64,000 nt of DNA, from NCBI RefSeq assembly GCF_002742385.2, contig NZ_MJBI02000001.1:124001-188000 (forward strand), in the 5' to 3' direction. A program made the translations under genes and the position numbers. The stretch's first letter is position 1. Every line of letters starts with the position of its first letter. Shown here piece after piece: positions 1 to 9,443 of the stretch. The notes below the pieces were generated by a model. It did no database searches. It was given only the letters and a program-made list of their open reading frames with translations, and was not told the origin of the DNA. The stretch comes from Macrococcoides goetzii (lineage in GTDB: Bacteria > Bacillota > Bacilli > Staphylococcales > Staphylococcaceae).

Positions 1-101
1 CCACCAACAAACAGATTATCACAAAGTTCAATACGATTTGCACCATGATTTGCTGCATGGATGATTTCGTCAAATGTTTCTACTACCGCTTCTTTTATCA
101 T
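1..101 (-). CDS. cutC: CutC family protein, N-terminal fragment
   Basis: Only about the first 33 residues are in the window; the gene continues beyond base 1. The visible start reads MIKEAVVETFDEII and ends with NRIELCDNL, which matches the conserved N-terminus of the CutC TIM-barrel family. CutC has been linked to copper homeostasis, but its biochemical role is unsettled. The ATG (99-101) overlaps the stop of the upstream M24 peptidase gene by ATGA, so the two are probably co-transcribed and translationally coupled. The ribosome site (AAGG) is weak, which fits coupling. Confidence 0.75.
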   Translation of the reverse strand, partial: MIKEAVVETFDEIIHAANHGANRIELCDNLFVG

Positions 102-1168
102 TTTTCATACCTTGTCAATACTTCATAACCTTCTTCAGTCACTAAAATATCATCTTCCACACGTACCCCGATTTCACCATGTAAATAAATACCCGGTTCA
201 ATTGTAAAGCACATACCTGGTTTTAATGTATCATCATTAGCAGAAGAAATATCTGGAAATTCATGCACAGTTATACCTAAGCCATGCCCTAAACGATGTG
301 GGAATGCTTCACCATATCCTTTTTCAGATATATAGTCACGTGCGAGTGCATCGATTTCACTAATTTTTACACCAGGTTTAACACCTTTAATTGCACGTTG
401 ATTTGCTTCTGTAACAATCGCATGAATTTCCTGATGATATGCTGGCGGATTTCCAAAAGCAATCGTTCTTGTAATATCAGAGCAGTATCCATTATAGATA
501 ACGCCTAAATCAAATAGTACATACTCATCATTTTTTAGCTTACGGTTACCTGGTGTCCCGTGAGGACTTGCTGCGTGGTCTCCGAAAAGTACAGTCGTAT
601 TGAAACTCATACCGCTGATACCTTCAATTTTTAAAATTTCCGATTCTAAATATTGTGCTACTTCTTTTTCCGTAACACCTTCTTTTAAATGAGAAACACC
701 GATTTGCAATGCTTTATCAGCATATTGTGCAGCACTTTTTAAGATTTCAATTTCATCTGCTGTTTTAATATTACGCATATCTTTGATGATCTGATCTAAT
801 GCATTTAATTGTGTGGCTTTAAAAGTATTAAGTAAGGCTTTTTCACGCTTAACAGTAACATGTTCTTCTTCAATATATAGCACTTCGTTATCCGGGAATT
901 TAGTATTTTGCTTTGCAACTTCAAATGCATCTTCAGTATCAGAGTAACCATATGCAGTAAGATTTGATGCTTTCTGCGCATCTTCGACTTCCATATTTGG
1001 TACAACGAGTAAAGCGTTGTCTTGAGTTACATATAAAGCAGTAAGTCGTTCATGTGGATCTGATAGGAATCCACTGAAGTAATTAATGTTATCTGGTGTC
1101 GTAATCCATGCATATTCAATGGATTGAGATTGCATCAATTGCTGTAAATTTTTTAATGTTTGTTTCAT
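98..1168 (-). CDS. Xaa-Pro dipeptidase-like M24 peptidase
   Basis: The protein has about 356 residues. An N-terminal creatinase-like domain is followed by an M24 pita-bread domain. The metal ligands are visible in order: the two Asp of FDLGVIYNGYCSDITRT, the His of HRLGHGLG, the Glu of TIEPGIYL and the Glu of GVRVEDD. It should cleave dipeptides or N-terminal residues ahead of proline in the cytoplasm. The open frame extends further upstream, but AAAGGAG stands seven bases before the ATG at 1166-1168, so that start is preferred. The divergent neighbour is ytkL, and the gene overlaps cutC downstream. Exact substrate specificity (PepQ-like or other) cannot be read from the sequence. Confidence 0.88.
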   Translation of the reverse strand: MKQTLKNLQQLMQSQSIEYAWITTPDNINYFSGFLSDPHERLTALYVTQDNALLVVPNMEVEDAQKASNLTAYGYSDTEDAFEVAKQNTKFPDNEVLYIEEEHVTVKREKALLNTFKATQLNALDQIIKDMRNIKTADEIEILKSAAQYADKALQIGVSHLKEGVTEKEVAQYLESEILKIEGISGMSFNTTVLFGDHAASPHGTPGNRKLKNDEYVLFDLGVIYNGYCSDITRTIAFGNPPAYHQEIHAIVTEANQRAIKGVKPGVKISEIDALARDYISEKGYGEAFPHRLGHGLGITVHEFPDISSANDDTLKPGMCFTIEPGIYLHGEIGVRVEDDILVTEEGYEVLTRYEK

Positions 1169-1307
1169 AATCATGCTCCTTTTATTTCTGAGTAACTCTA
1201 GTTTATGAAAGATAAGGACATTATTCAATCAATAGTGTTTTACAATCTTTTTAAAACATTCATGAATAATGTATAATGAACTTAATAAATAGGAAGAGGT
1301 GCTAAAT

Positions 1308-1991
1308 ATGAAAGTATATTTTCATGGACAATCTTGTATTTCTTTTGAAAGTAATGGAAAAAAGGTTTTAGTAGATCCTTTTATTACAGGCAATAAATTA
1401 TCAGATTTAGATGCTTCAACTGTTCAGGCGGATTATATTTTATTAACGCATGGCCATGGTGATCACATTGGTGATACTGTTGAGATTGCTAAAAGAACAA
1501 ATGCAACAGTCGTTGCAACACCAGAAATTGTTTCATATTTAGGTGGACATGGGATTGAGCATGCACATCCGATGAATATCGGTGGTAAATGGAAATTTGA
1601 TTTCGGTACTGTAAAGTATGTACAAGCCTTTCATAGTAATTCATTATATGATGACGAAGGAAATATTATATATTTTGGGATGCCTTGCGGACTTATCATT
1701 GAAGTAGAAGGTAAGACAATTTATCATGCAGGAGATACTGGCTTATTCTCAGATATGAAGCTTATCGCAGAACGTCATCCAGTTGATTTATGTTTTATAC
1801 CGATTGGTGATAACTTTACGATGGGGATTGATGATGCAGCATATGCAATCAACACATTTATTAATCCGAAATTGACTGTGCCGATTCATTACAATACATT
1901 CCCGTACATTGAAGTGGATCCTAATGAATTTAAATCACAAGTTAAAAGTCCGGTAGAAATTCTGGATGCAGGACAATCAGTAACACTTTAA
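1308..1991 (+). CDS. ytkL: UPF0173 metallo-beta-lactamase-fold hydrolase
   Basis: The 227-residue protein has the metallo-beta-lactamase metal motif [10 protein letters not shown] near residue 50 and a later HAGDTG metal-ligand segment. The family (YtkL in Bacillus) is conserved in Firmicutes but has no firmly assigned substrate. The frame is open from a GTG at 1299, but that codon sits inside the ribosome site AGGAAGAGG, so the ATG at 1308 is the likely start. It is followed by ytoI after 31 bases, in the same order as in Bacillus, which suggests an operon. Confidence 0.9.
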   Translation: MKVYFHGQSCISFESNGKKVLVDPFITGNKLSDLDASTVQADYILLTHGHGDHIGDTVEIAKRTNATVVATPEIVSYLGGHGIEHAHPMNIGGKWKFDFGTVKYVQAFHSNSLYDDEGNIIYFGMPCGLIIEVEGKTIYHAGDTGLFSDMKLIAERHPVDLCFIPIGDNFTMGIDDAAYAINTFINPKLTVPIHYNTFPYIEVDPNEFKSQVKSPVEILDAGQSVTL

Positions 1992-2022
1992 GCATTAAAA
2001 GTAATGGAAACTAGGTGGCAAA

Positions 2023-3324
2023 TTGACAAAACATGAACAAATCATCGAGCATATATCAGGTCTAGCAGTAGGTAGTAAAATTTCGGTTAGACAGATTGCA
2101 AAAGATCTTAATGTGTCAGAAGGTACAGCATATCGTGCAATAAAAGAAGCAGAGAATAACGGTATCGTTTCAACGATAGAACGTGTTGGAACTGTTCGAA
2201 TCGAAAAGAAAACAAGAAACTCAATCGACCGTCTGACTTTTGCCGAAATTGTTAATATTATAGATGGACAAGTATTAGGTGGCAGAAGTGGTCTGCACAA
2301 ATCACTGACGAAATTTGCAATTGGTGCTATGGAAGTAGAAGAAGTCAGTAAGTATATCGGAGAAAATACACTACTGATTGTAGGTAATCGAATCGAAGTT
2401 CAAAAGCTTGCTTTAAGTAAAGGTTCAGCAGTTTTAATCACCGGTGGATTTGATACTGCTGAAGAAGTTAAGAATTTATCGGATCAATTAGGATTACCGA
2501 TTATTTCTTCTAATTTTGATACATTTGCCGTTGCAAATATGATTAATCGTGCGATTTATGATCAATTAATCAAAAAAGAAGTGCTGACGGCACAAGATAT
2601 ATTAATTAAATTAGATGAAACACGTTACTTAAAGGAAAATGATTCAATCAGCGATTGGCACGCGTTATCAGAAAGCTCTAAACATACGCGTTTTCCAGTT
2701 TTGGATGCAAACAATAAATTGAGCGGCATGGTAACAAGTAAAGATATCTTCAATCAAAATCCTTCTGAAAAGATTAAGAAGGTTATGACTAAGTCACCGG
2801 TTACTGTTAACTTAAATACGACTGTTGCAAGTTGTGCGCATATTATGATCTGGGAAAGTATCGAACTTTTGCCGGTCGTATCACGTTATAATAACTTAAT
2901 CGGTGTTGTTTCAAGAGAAGATGTATTGAAGGCGATGCAATCAGCGGATAGACAGCCACATATGGGAGATACATTTAATGATCAGATATTAAAGAAGATG
3001 AAGTTTAATAATGATCAAATTTCAATACAGATCACACCTCAAATGTCTAATCAATATGGTAGTTTAAGTAAATCTGTATTTCTTGCTATTATTGAGGAAT
3101 CAGTTAAATTTCATATGAAGAAGTTAATTCGTGGTGATGTACTGATTGATAGTATCAATATCTTTTTCATCCGTACAGTACAGATAGATTCTATTCTGGA
3201 TGTTGAAGTAAAGTTATTGGATATTGGACGTAAGTTTGCAAAGATTGAAATTGCGATTATGCAGAATAATAATGCAGTAGCAAAAGCAATGACGATTCTT
3301 CAAGTGATTGAACATTATTACTAA
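2023..3324 (+). CDS. ytoI: CBS-domain regulator with HTH and hotdog domains (YtoI)
   Basis: The 433-residue protein starts with a winged-helix region (KISVRQIAKDLNVSEGTAYRAIKEAE). This is followed by a DRTGG-like domain, two CBS repeats at about residues 195-310, and a C-terminal thioesterase-like hotdog domain. CBS domains normally bind adenine nucleotides, so a nucleotide-responsive DNA-binding role is plausible but unproven. The start is TTG, six or so bases after AGGTGG. The gene lies between ytkL and the ytpI-nrnA-dnaE group, as in Bacillus. No experimentally confirmed regulon is known to me. Confidence 0.85.
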   Translation: MTKHEQIIEHISGLAVGSKISVRQIAKDLNVSEGTAYRAIKEAENNGIVSTIERVGTVRIEKKTRNSIDRLTFAEIVNIIDGQVLGGRSGLHKSLTKFAIGAMEVEEVSKYIGENTLLIVGNRIEVQKLALSKGSAVLITGGFDTAEEVKNLSDQLGLPIISSNFDTFAVANMINRAIYDQLIKKEVLTAQDILIKLDETRYLKENDSISDWHALSESSKHTRFPVLDANNKLSGMVTSKDIFNQNPSEKIKKVMTKSPVTVNLNTTVASCAHIMIWESIELLPVVSRYNNLIGVVSREDVLKAMQSADRQPHMGDTFNDQILKKMKFNNDQISIQITPQMSNQYGSLSKSVFLAIIEESVKFHMKKLIRGDVLIDSINIFFIRTVQIDSILDVEVKLLDIGRKFAKIEIAIMQNNNAVAKAMTILQVIEHYY

Positions 3325-3380
3325 TTAAAAAAAGACAGTCAGACATAAGTCTTAGCTCTCTTCTGTTTAACAGCTTAAAT

Positions 3381-3492
3381 GGCGGAACAGAAGTTGCCCC
3401 TACGACAAAAACCGAACAAAAACTATAAATCAAAGCGCGATTTATTAGTTTTGTCCGGTTTTTGCTTGTGGCAGAACACTTCTGTCCCAGCC
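3381..3492. repeat. Long imperfect inverted repeat, staphylococcal intergenic type
   Basis: The stretch between ytoI and ytpI folds almost end to end. An outer arm GGCGGAACAGAAGT pairs with ACTTCTGTCCCAGCC. An inner arm at about 3405-3433 (CAAAAACCGAACAAAA onward) pairs with 3439-3465. The ends carrying an ACAGAAGT / ACTTCTGTCCC signature look like the dispersed GGGACAGAA-type palindromes seen between genes in staphylococci. It sits between convergent genes and may act as a bidirectional terminator. An open frame across it (3379-3612) is not credible as a gene. Confidence 0.7.
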
Positions 3493-3512
3493 TCTCTTTT
3501 TAATCATGATTA

Positions 3513-3866
3513 TTATCTTCTGCCTTGCTGTTTTTTACGTAATGCTTCCCATGCTGCATCTTCTTCATCAAAATGGCTTTCAAAATACTTTTTGGCCTTT
3601 ATTGCGTACTGATAATTATAAATGGCATAGGCAATTAGTAATGCGCAAATGATATAAGTCAGTGTATTTGGGAATAGTAATATTTGATTACATGCAAAGG
3701 CAAACATGAAGATTGAAAAACATTGACGTGCACGTGCTCTATACCAGGCACGACGTACATCTTTCACTTCTCTAAAATATTTCGCGATATTATATACTGT
3801 GAAAATAAAAGAAAAGATCATCACTGTAACAGTGATCATGATAATATAAGGGAAAATTGTTTCCAT
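3513..3866 (-). CDS. ytpI: YtpI-like membrane protein
   Basis: The 117-residue protein has an N-terminal transmembrane helix (about 5-27), a basic amphipathic stretch (RRAWYRARARQ), then two closely spaced hydrophobic helices (about 50-88). The C-terminus is acidic to basic and cytoplasmic (DEEDAAWEALRKKQQGRR). It matches the YtpI family, whose function is unknown and which sits beside ytoI and nrnA in Bacillus. GGAGG precedes the ATG at a normal distance. It is convergent with ytoI and divergent from nrnA. Confidence 0.75.
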   Translation of the reverse strand: METIFPYIIMITVTVMIFSFIFTVYNIAKYFREVKDVRRAWYRARARQCFSIFMFAFACNQILLFPNTLTYIICALLIAYAIYNYQYAIKAKKYFESHFDEEDAAWEALRKKQQGRR

Positions 3867-3938
3867 CTTTAAACCTCCAGTCTTAAAGATTATAGCATAT
3901 CTTTAAGACCTGTAAATCTATCAAACTAAGGAGAAATT

Positions 3939-4883
3939 ATGAATAAAACTGAAATAGGAGCATTGATTGAAAAAATTAATGCTTACGACACGATCATTAT
4001 ATTTAGACATGTACGTCCAGATCCAGATGCAATAGGTTCTCAACTAGGATTTAAACATGCAATACAGAAGCTATTTCCAAATAAGAATGTATATGCTGTA
4101 GGAAGTTCGGTGGACAATTTAAACTTTATCGGTGAAATGGATGAAATCAATGATGCGATATTTACAGATGCACTTGCTTTAGTGTTAGACACGGCAAATG
4201 CACCACGCATTGATGATGAGCGTTATAAGTTGTGTAAATCTATCATAAAGATAGACCATCATCCCCCGGTAGATCAATATGGTGAAATTAATATCGTTAA
4301 TACTGATAGTTCTTCAACAAGCGAAATAATCTATGAAATTCTGTTGAATATCGGTTATGGTACGGACTTAATTACACGAGAAGTTGCACGCTGTCTATAT
4401 ATCGGTATCGTAGGTGATACAGGTCGTTTCTTGTTTAATAATACGACGAGTAGAACGATGGCGATTGCTTCAGAACTATTGAAATACGATATAGATCATA
4501 CCCAGATGATCAATCAAATGCAGCAACGTGACCTAACATCTATACGTTTTCAAGGGTATGTATTGCAACATTTTATATTTGAGGAAGGTGTAGGATATAT
4601 ATTCATTACGAAAGAAATATTAGAACAATTTAATATTTCTGCTAGTGCAGCATCTTTATTTGTTAATAGTCTTGCGGATACACAAGGCATTAAAGCTTGG
4701 GCGTTTGCCATTGATGAGTCAAGTGAAATTCGTGTTCGTCTTCGCAGTAAAGGTGTAGTTATCAATGAACTTGCAGCAGAATATAATGGTGGTGGCCATC
4801 CATTGGCGAGTGGTGCATCTGTTTATAGTGTAGAGGAATTAGAAAGATTAATCGCGCAATTAAAAGCGTTAGTAAATGCTTAA
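3939..4883 (+). CDS. nrnA: DHH/DHHA1 nanoRNase / pAp phosphatase NrnA
   Basis: The 314-residue protein shows the DHH phosphoesterase signatures DPDAIGS, the DTANAPR segment and IDHHPPVD. The C-terminal DHHA1 glycine-rich motif GGGHPLASGA is also present. NrnA degrades 2-5 nucleotide RNAs and dephosphorylates 3'-phosphoadenosine-5'-phosphate in the cytoplasm. AAGGAG lies six bases before the ATG. dnaE begins 18 bases after its stop, so the pair is probably one transcription unit, as in other Firmicutes. Confidence 0.92.
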   Translation: MNKTEIGALIEKINAYDTIIIFRHVRPDPDAIGSQLGFKHAIQKLFPNKNVYAVGSSVDNLNFIGEMDEINDAIFTDALALVLDTANAPRIDDERYKLCKSIIKIDHHPPVDQYGEINIVNTDSSSTSEIIYEILLNIGYGTDLITREVARCLYIGIVGDTGRFLFNNTTSRTMAIASELLKYDIDHTQMINQMQQRDLTSIRFQGYVLQHFIFEEGVGYIFITKEILEQFNISASAASLFVNSLADTQGIKAWAFAIDESSEIRVRLRSKGVVINELAAEYNGGGHPLASGASVYSVEELERLIAQLKALVNA

Positions 4884-4901
4884 TAAAATGAGGTGAATTT
4901 C

Positions 4902-7900
4902 TTGGTAGTACATTTAAATATTCATACGTCATATGATCTGCTCCATTCAACAGTTAAGATTGATGACTTGATTAATCGTGTCAAGTCGCTTGGACAAAAA
5001 GCAGTTGCGATTACTGACTTAAATGTACTATTTGGTGTGCAGTCATTTTATTCAGCTTGCATCGATGCTGGTATTAAACCGATTATTGGTATGGAAATCA
5101 TCCTGACAGACGGGATTGAAAATTGTTATACAGTTTTATTAGCCAAAAATAATGAGGGTTTTAAAAGCCTGATGCAGTTATCTTCACGTATACAACTGAA
5201 AAATCTACAAAAAATATCAATTGATGTACTGCGTCAATATACTGACCAGTTAATCGTTATTTATAAACAATTAGATGTGAATCAGGAACATTTTGTGTTG
5301 GAAGATGCCGATTATTATGTCAGTCACGATAGTACAATTGAAGCTAGGCGTGTATATATCGATGATGTGCGATATTTATCGCCGGATGGTATCGTAGATT
5401 TAAGCATCTTAAACGCAATTGATGATAATAAAAAGATACCACTTGAGACAATTCAATTAAAGTCCGGAACAAAATATATTAAATCAGATGAAATATTATT
5501 AGATTTGGGTATTTCTGAGAGTGTCGTCCAGGCAACAGAAGAAATTGCTGAAGCATGTAATGTTACGCTTGAGCAATCAACGCATTTACCTAAATATCCG
5601 GTTCCTAATGATTTATCAAGTGATGCATATCTTAATGAACTTTTGCAAAAGCAAAAAGTAAAGTTTCCTCAATTTGATGAAAGATATGAAGAACGATTAA
5701 CATATGAATATGAAGTCATTCAAAGCATGGGATTTTCTGATTACTTTTTAATCGTTAGTGATTTAATCCATTTTGCTAAGACAAATGATATATTGGTAGG
5801 TCCTGGGCGTGATCATCAAGTGGTTCTCTCGTAAGTTATGTCCTTGGGATCACTACTATTGATCCGATTGAACATGATTTACTTTTTGAGCGTTTTTTAA
5901 ATCCCGAACGTGTAACGATGCCGGATATTGATATTGACTTTGAAGATAAAGAGCGCGATAAAGTAATTGATTATGTCATTCAGAAATATGGTGCATTCAA
6001 TGTGAGCGGTATCGTGACATTCGGTCATCTGTCTATGAAAGCAGTGATGCGTGACGTAGGACGTATACTGCAGTTCTCAGAAAGTGAGTTAAAAGAAGCA
6101 AGTTTAATATTGAGTAATAAAAGCTTTAATAATTTAATCGATGCATATGAAGATGATGCATTTTCCAGATTTATTGATTATAATGAACGACGCAAAAAAT
6201 GGTATCAAATTGCGAAATCACTTGAAGGTTTACCACGACATACATCAACTCATGCTGCGGGCATTATCATTCATGACCAGTTACTTACTGATTATGTACC
6301 TTTATTGATGGGTGAAGAATACCCACTTACCCAATGGAATATGACTGAAGTAGAAGCGGTTGGATTACTTAAAATTGATTTTCTTGGTTTACGTAATTTA
6401 ACGATCATACACAATATATTACGTTCTATTAAAGCACAATATGGTAAGTCAATAAATATTGAACAAATTCCGATGGATGATATAAAAGTTTATGAGCAGT
6501 TATCCAGTGGAGATTCAATGGGGATATTCCAATTAGAATCAGAAGGAATACGCAATGTATTAAAACGATTAAAACCAGAAAATTTCAATGATATCGTTGC
6601 AGTTTTAAGTCTTTATCGTCCTGGTCCGATGGAACAAATACCGTTATATATTGAAAGACGTCATCATCAGCAAACTGTTCAGTTACCTCATGTAGATTTA
6701 GAGGATATTCTATCACCTACTTATGGTGTAATCATCTATCAGGAGCAGATTATGCAGATTGCAAATCGATTTGCTGGGTTTAGTTTAGGTGAAGCGGATA
6801 TTTTAAGACGAGCTATGAGTAAGAAGAACCATCAGACGTTGCTGGAGGAACAAGAGCATTTTGTATCGGGTAGCATGAAGAATGGTTATTCAAAACAAGA
6901 TGCGACGGCGATTTATGAATTAATCTTAAAGTTTGCTAATTATGGATTCAATAAAGCACATGCTGTCGCATATGCAAAAATATCATATATTATGATGTAT
7001 TTTAAAGTGCATTTCCCAAATATATTTTATGCTGCGACACTCAGTAATCAAATTGGTGTTGAGCATAAAACAAAAGAAATTATCGCTGAAGTTAAATCAA
7101 GGATGATCAATATTTATCCCGCTGATATTAATCAGGCGGGCTGGTATTACAAAGCGCAGAAGACAGGTATCATGATGTCACTCGGTATGATTAAGGGTGT
7201 CGGTTACAGAAGTGTGGTTGAAATTGTTGAAGAAAGAAAAAAAGGACCGTACAAAGATATTTATGACTTTTGTGCCAGAATACCGAAACGCGTTAAATCT
7301 AAAGCATTGCTGGAAGCATTGATACATGTCGGTGCTTTTGATAAGTTTGAAGAAAATCGTGCAACTTTGCTTGCTTCACTTGATGCGATTCTTGATGTCG
7401 AAAAAGAAGCTTTTGGTGAAATGAACTTTCTCGAATCATTAGGACTCAATAAGAAGAAAATCTATCATTATCATGAAGAGATGTCGGATGATCAAAAGGC
7501 AAGTTATGAGCTGGAGTATCTTGGATTCTATATTTCCAGACATCCAATTGAAGCCATGTTTAATGAACTACAATACTTGCCTTTATATCGTATGAGTCAA
7601 AAAGTCAATGATCAGTATATCTTACTCTGGGTTGAAGGAATCAGAAGGATTAGAACAAAAAAAGGTCAGCCAATGGCATTTGTACAAGCGATGGATGGTA
7701 TCCAGCAGATGGACCTTGTTGTTTTTCCAAAAGTATTCCACCAATACGAGCCATTGATTCAAACCAATAAGCCTCTTATTGTAAAAGGGAAATTTGATGA
7801 TAAGAAAGATAATCAAATCATTGTAAACGAAGTCATTAAAGTTGATGATTTTGTTGAGAATATTCATTTGAATGCGAAGCAGTTATTTGTAAGAGTGCCA

Positions 7901-8050
7901 CTTCAAAATACAGAACAAATTAATAAACAAGGTGATATTGAAGTGATTCAGTTTGAGCAGAATGAAATGAAATCGATTGGATTTATTCAGAGAGACAAAC
8001 TAGATGACTTTATGTCTCGATATGATAAGGCAGATATTCGTCTAATTTAA
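4902..8050 (+). CDS. dnaE: DNA polymerase III alpha subunit DnaE, interrupted by a one-base frameshift
   Basis: This is the second Firmicutes replicative polymerase, which extends RNA primers and works with PolC. The N-terminal PHP domain starts VVHLNIHTSYDLL, and the first frame runs to GPGR, then goes out of frame and stops at 5832-5834. Adding one G at 5810/5811 turns GATCATCAAGT into GGATCATCAAGT and restores GPGRGSSSGSLVSYVLG, the expected family sequence. The catalytic PDIDIDFED motif follows in the second frame (from 5918). With that base the protein has about 1049 residues, the normal length. The start is TTG at 4902, six bases after GAGGTG; the upstream GTG lies inside that ribosome site. 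The gene should be essential, so a sequence error is the simplest explanation. Confidence 0.93.
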
Positions 8051-8052
8051 CA

Positions 8053-8081
8053 TTTCAAATCATTTTAATATATGGTATAGT
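8053..8081 (+). promoter_or_regulatory. Extended -10 promoter before the GntR-accDA operon
   Basis: TATAGT (8076-8081) is preceded by TG plus one base, an extended -10. TTTCAA (8053-8058) lies 17 bases upstream as a weak -35. It directly precedes the palindrome at 8085-8107, which would then cover the transcription start. Confidence 0.55.
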
Positions 8082-8084
8082 ATT

Positions 8085-8114
8085 CCTTAGTGGTCTGACC
8101 ACTAAGGTTTTTTT
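8085..8114. promoter_or_regulatory. FadR/GntR-type operator that doubles as the dnaE terminator
   Basis: An 11-base arm CCTTAGTGGTC and its exact complement GACCACTAAGG flank a single T, followed by seven T. The core TGGTCTGACCA matches the operator pattern of the FadR subgroup of GntR regulators (TGGTCnGACCA). The same bases form a stem with a T-run, the shape of an intrinsic terminator for dnaE. A GntR gene begins 30 bases downstream, so autoregulation is the natural inference. Confidence 0.65.
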
Positions 8115-8137
8115 ATTGATGCGAAGGGGGAAAAACC

Positions 8138-8581
8138 TTGAATCCAATACCAAACAAAGGATTTAATGCAGTAATTACTGCGATTAATGAAATTATAAAA
8201 ACTAAAAATTTAACTGCTGGCGATAAGCTACCTTCTGAACGTTATTTGAGTGAAAATCTTAATATTAGCAGGTCAAGTGTTCGTGAAGCACTTAGAGCTT
8301 TAGAAATGCTTGGTGTGATTGAAACACGACGTGGTGAAGGTACTTATTTAACAGAAATGGATAATAATCAATTTATAGAAATGATAGCAGGCTATGTTGT
8401 GACAACAGAAACACAGCAAGCTGAAATTACTGATTTTATACATATGATAGAATCAATCGTAACTGTTGAGGGTACGAAAGTACAACATTTAAGTGATGCG
8501 ATTGAATCACGTAATACCATCATGTTTCGTGTATGGAAATTATTGAAACAGTTTGAAAAGACATATGATGTAGAGGAGTGA
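8138..8581 (+). CDS. Short GntR/FadR-family regulator upstream of accDA
   Basis: The 147-residue protein begins with a clear GntR winged helix: [35 protein letters not shown], then RRGEGTYL. FadR-subgroup proteins usually have an effector domain of about 150 residues after this; here only about 70 residues follow, so the effector domain is short or reduced. The start is TTG, seven bases after GAAGGGGG. Its stop overlaps the ribosome site of accD, implying co-transcription with acetyl-CoA carboxylase genes. A role in fatty acid synthesis control is inferred from position only. In related genomes I recall a malic enzyme gene near here; none is present. Confidence 0.82.
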   Translation: MNPIPNKGFNAVITAINEIIKTKNLTAGDKLPSERYLSENLNISRSSVREALRALEMLGVIETRRGEGTYLTEMDNNQFIEMIAGYVVTTETQQAEITDFIHMIESIVTVEGTKVQHLSDAIESRNTIMFRVWKLLKQFEKTYDVEE

Positions 8582-8586
8582 TGGAT

Positions 8587-9441
8587 ATGTTCAAAGATAT
8601 ATTTAAGCGTAATAAGAAGAAAAAATATGTAGCTGTACAAAACATGAAAGATACAGAAGTTCCTGAAGGCATCATGGTCAAGTGTCCTAAATGTAAGAAG
8701 ATTATGTATACAAAGGAATTAAGTACGAACCTAAATGTGTGTTTTCATTGTGATCATCATATGGCATTAAGTGCGTATGAACGTATTGAAGCTGTTACTG
8801 ATAAAGATAGTTTTGAAGAATTTGATGCAGTGATTGCTTCTCAAAATCCACTTTCATTTCCAAATTATGCAGAGAAGTTAGAAAGCGATAAAGAAAAGAC
8901 TGGATTGAATGAAGCGGTTGTAACTGGTGTCGGTAAAATAGATGGAAATCGATTTGGTATCTGCGTGATGGATTCAAGATTTAGAATGGGGTCTATGGGT
9001 ACTGTAGTGGGTGAAAAAATAAGCCGAGTGATCGATTTCTGTACGGATCATGAACTTCCATTTGTCATATTTACTGCCAGTGGTGGTGCACGTATGCAGG
9101 AAGGCATTCTTTCTCTGATGCAGATGGCTAAAACAAGTGTAGCGATAGAAAGACATAGCGAAAAAGGACTCTTATTTATTTCATATATGACACATCCGAC
9201 AACTGGCGGAGTTTCTGCGAGCTTTGCTTCTGTAGGTGATATCAATTTAGCTGAACCAGAAGCGTTAATTGGCTTTGCAGGTCGACGTATTATTGAACAG
9301 ACGATCAATGAGAAACTACCAGACGACTTTCAAACAGCTGAGTTCCTACTTGAACATGGACAACTGGATAAAGTAGTGCATCGTAAAGTAATGAAAGAAA
9401 CGTTAAGTAAACTCATCCAGATGCATACGAAAGGAGTATAA
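8587..9441 (+). CDS. accD: Acetyl-CoA carboxylase carboxyltransferase subunit beta
   Basis: The 284-residue protein forms the beta half of the carboxyltransferase that moves CO2 from biotin to acetyl-CoA, giving malonyl-CoA for fatty acid synthesis. A four-cysteine zinc ribbon lies at the N-terminus (CPKCKK and CFHCDHH). It is followed by the crotonase-like carboxyltransferase fold with [12 protein letters not shown] and the [14 protein letters not shown] loop. GAGGAG stands eight bases before the ATG at 8587; the ATG at 8581 would be only two bases from it. It is two bases from accA and probably equimolar with it. Confidence 0.95.
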   Translation: MFKDIFKRNKKKKYVAVQNMKDTEVPEGIMVKCPKCKKIMYTKELSTNLNVCFHCDHHMALSAYERIEAVTDKDSFEEFDAVIASQNPLSFPNYAEKLESDKEKTGLNEAVVTGVGKIDGNRFGICVMDSRFRMGSMGTVVGEKISRVIDFCTDHELPFVIFTASGGARMQEGILSLMQMAKTSVAIERHSEKGLLFISYMTHPTTGGVSASFASVGDINLAEPEALIGFAGRRIIEQTINEKLPDDFQTAEFLLEHGQLDKVVHRKVMKETLSKLIQMHTKGV

Positions 9442-9443
9442 CG

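Noticed and set aside
3379-3612. 77-residue reading frame on the plus strand
   Set aside because: It lies across the inverted repeat and the antisense of ytpI, with no ribosome site.
5800-5840. Programmed frameshift in dnaE
   Set aside because: There is no slippery heptamer or downstream pseudoknot evident, and DnaE is not known to use frameshifting. A missing base fits better.
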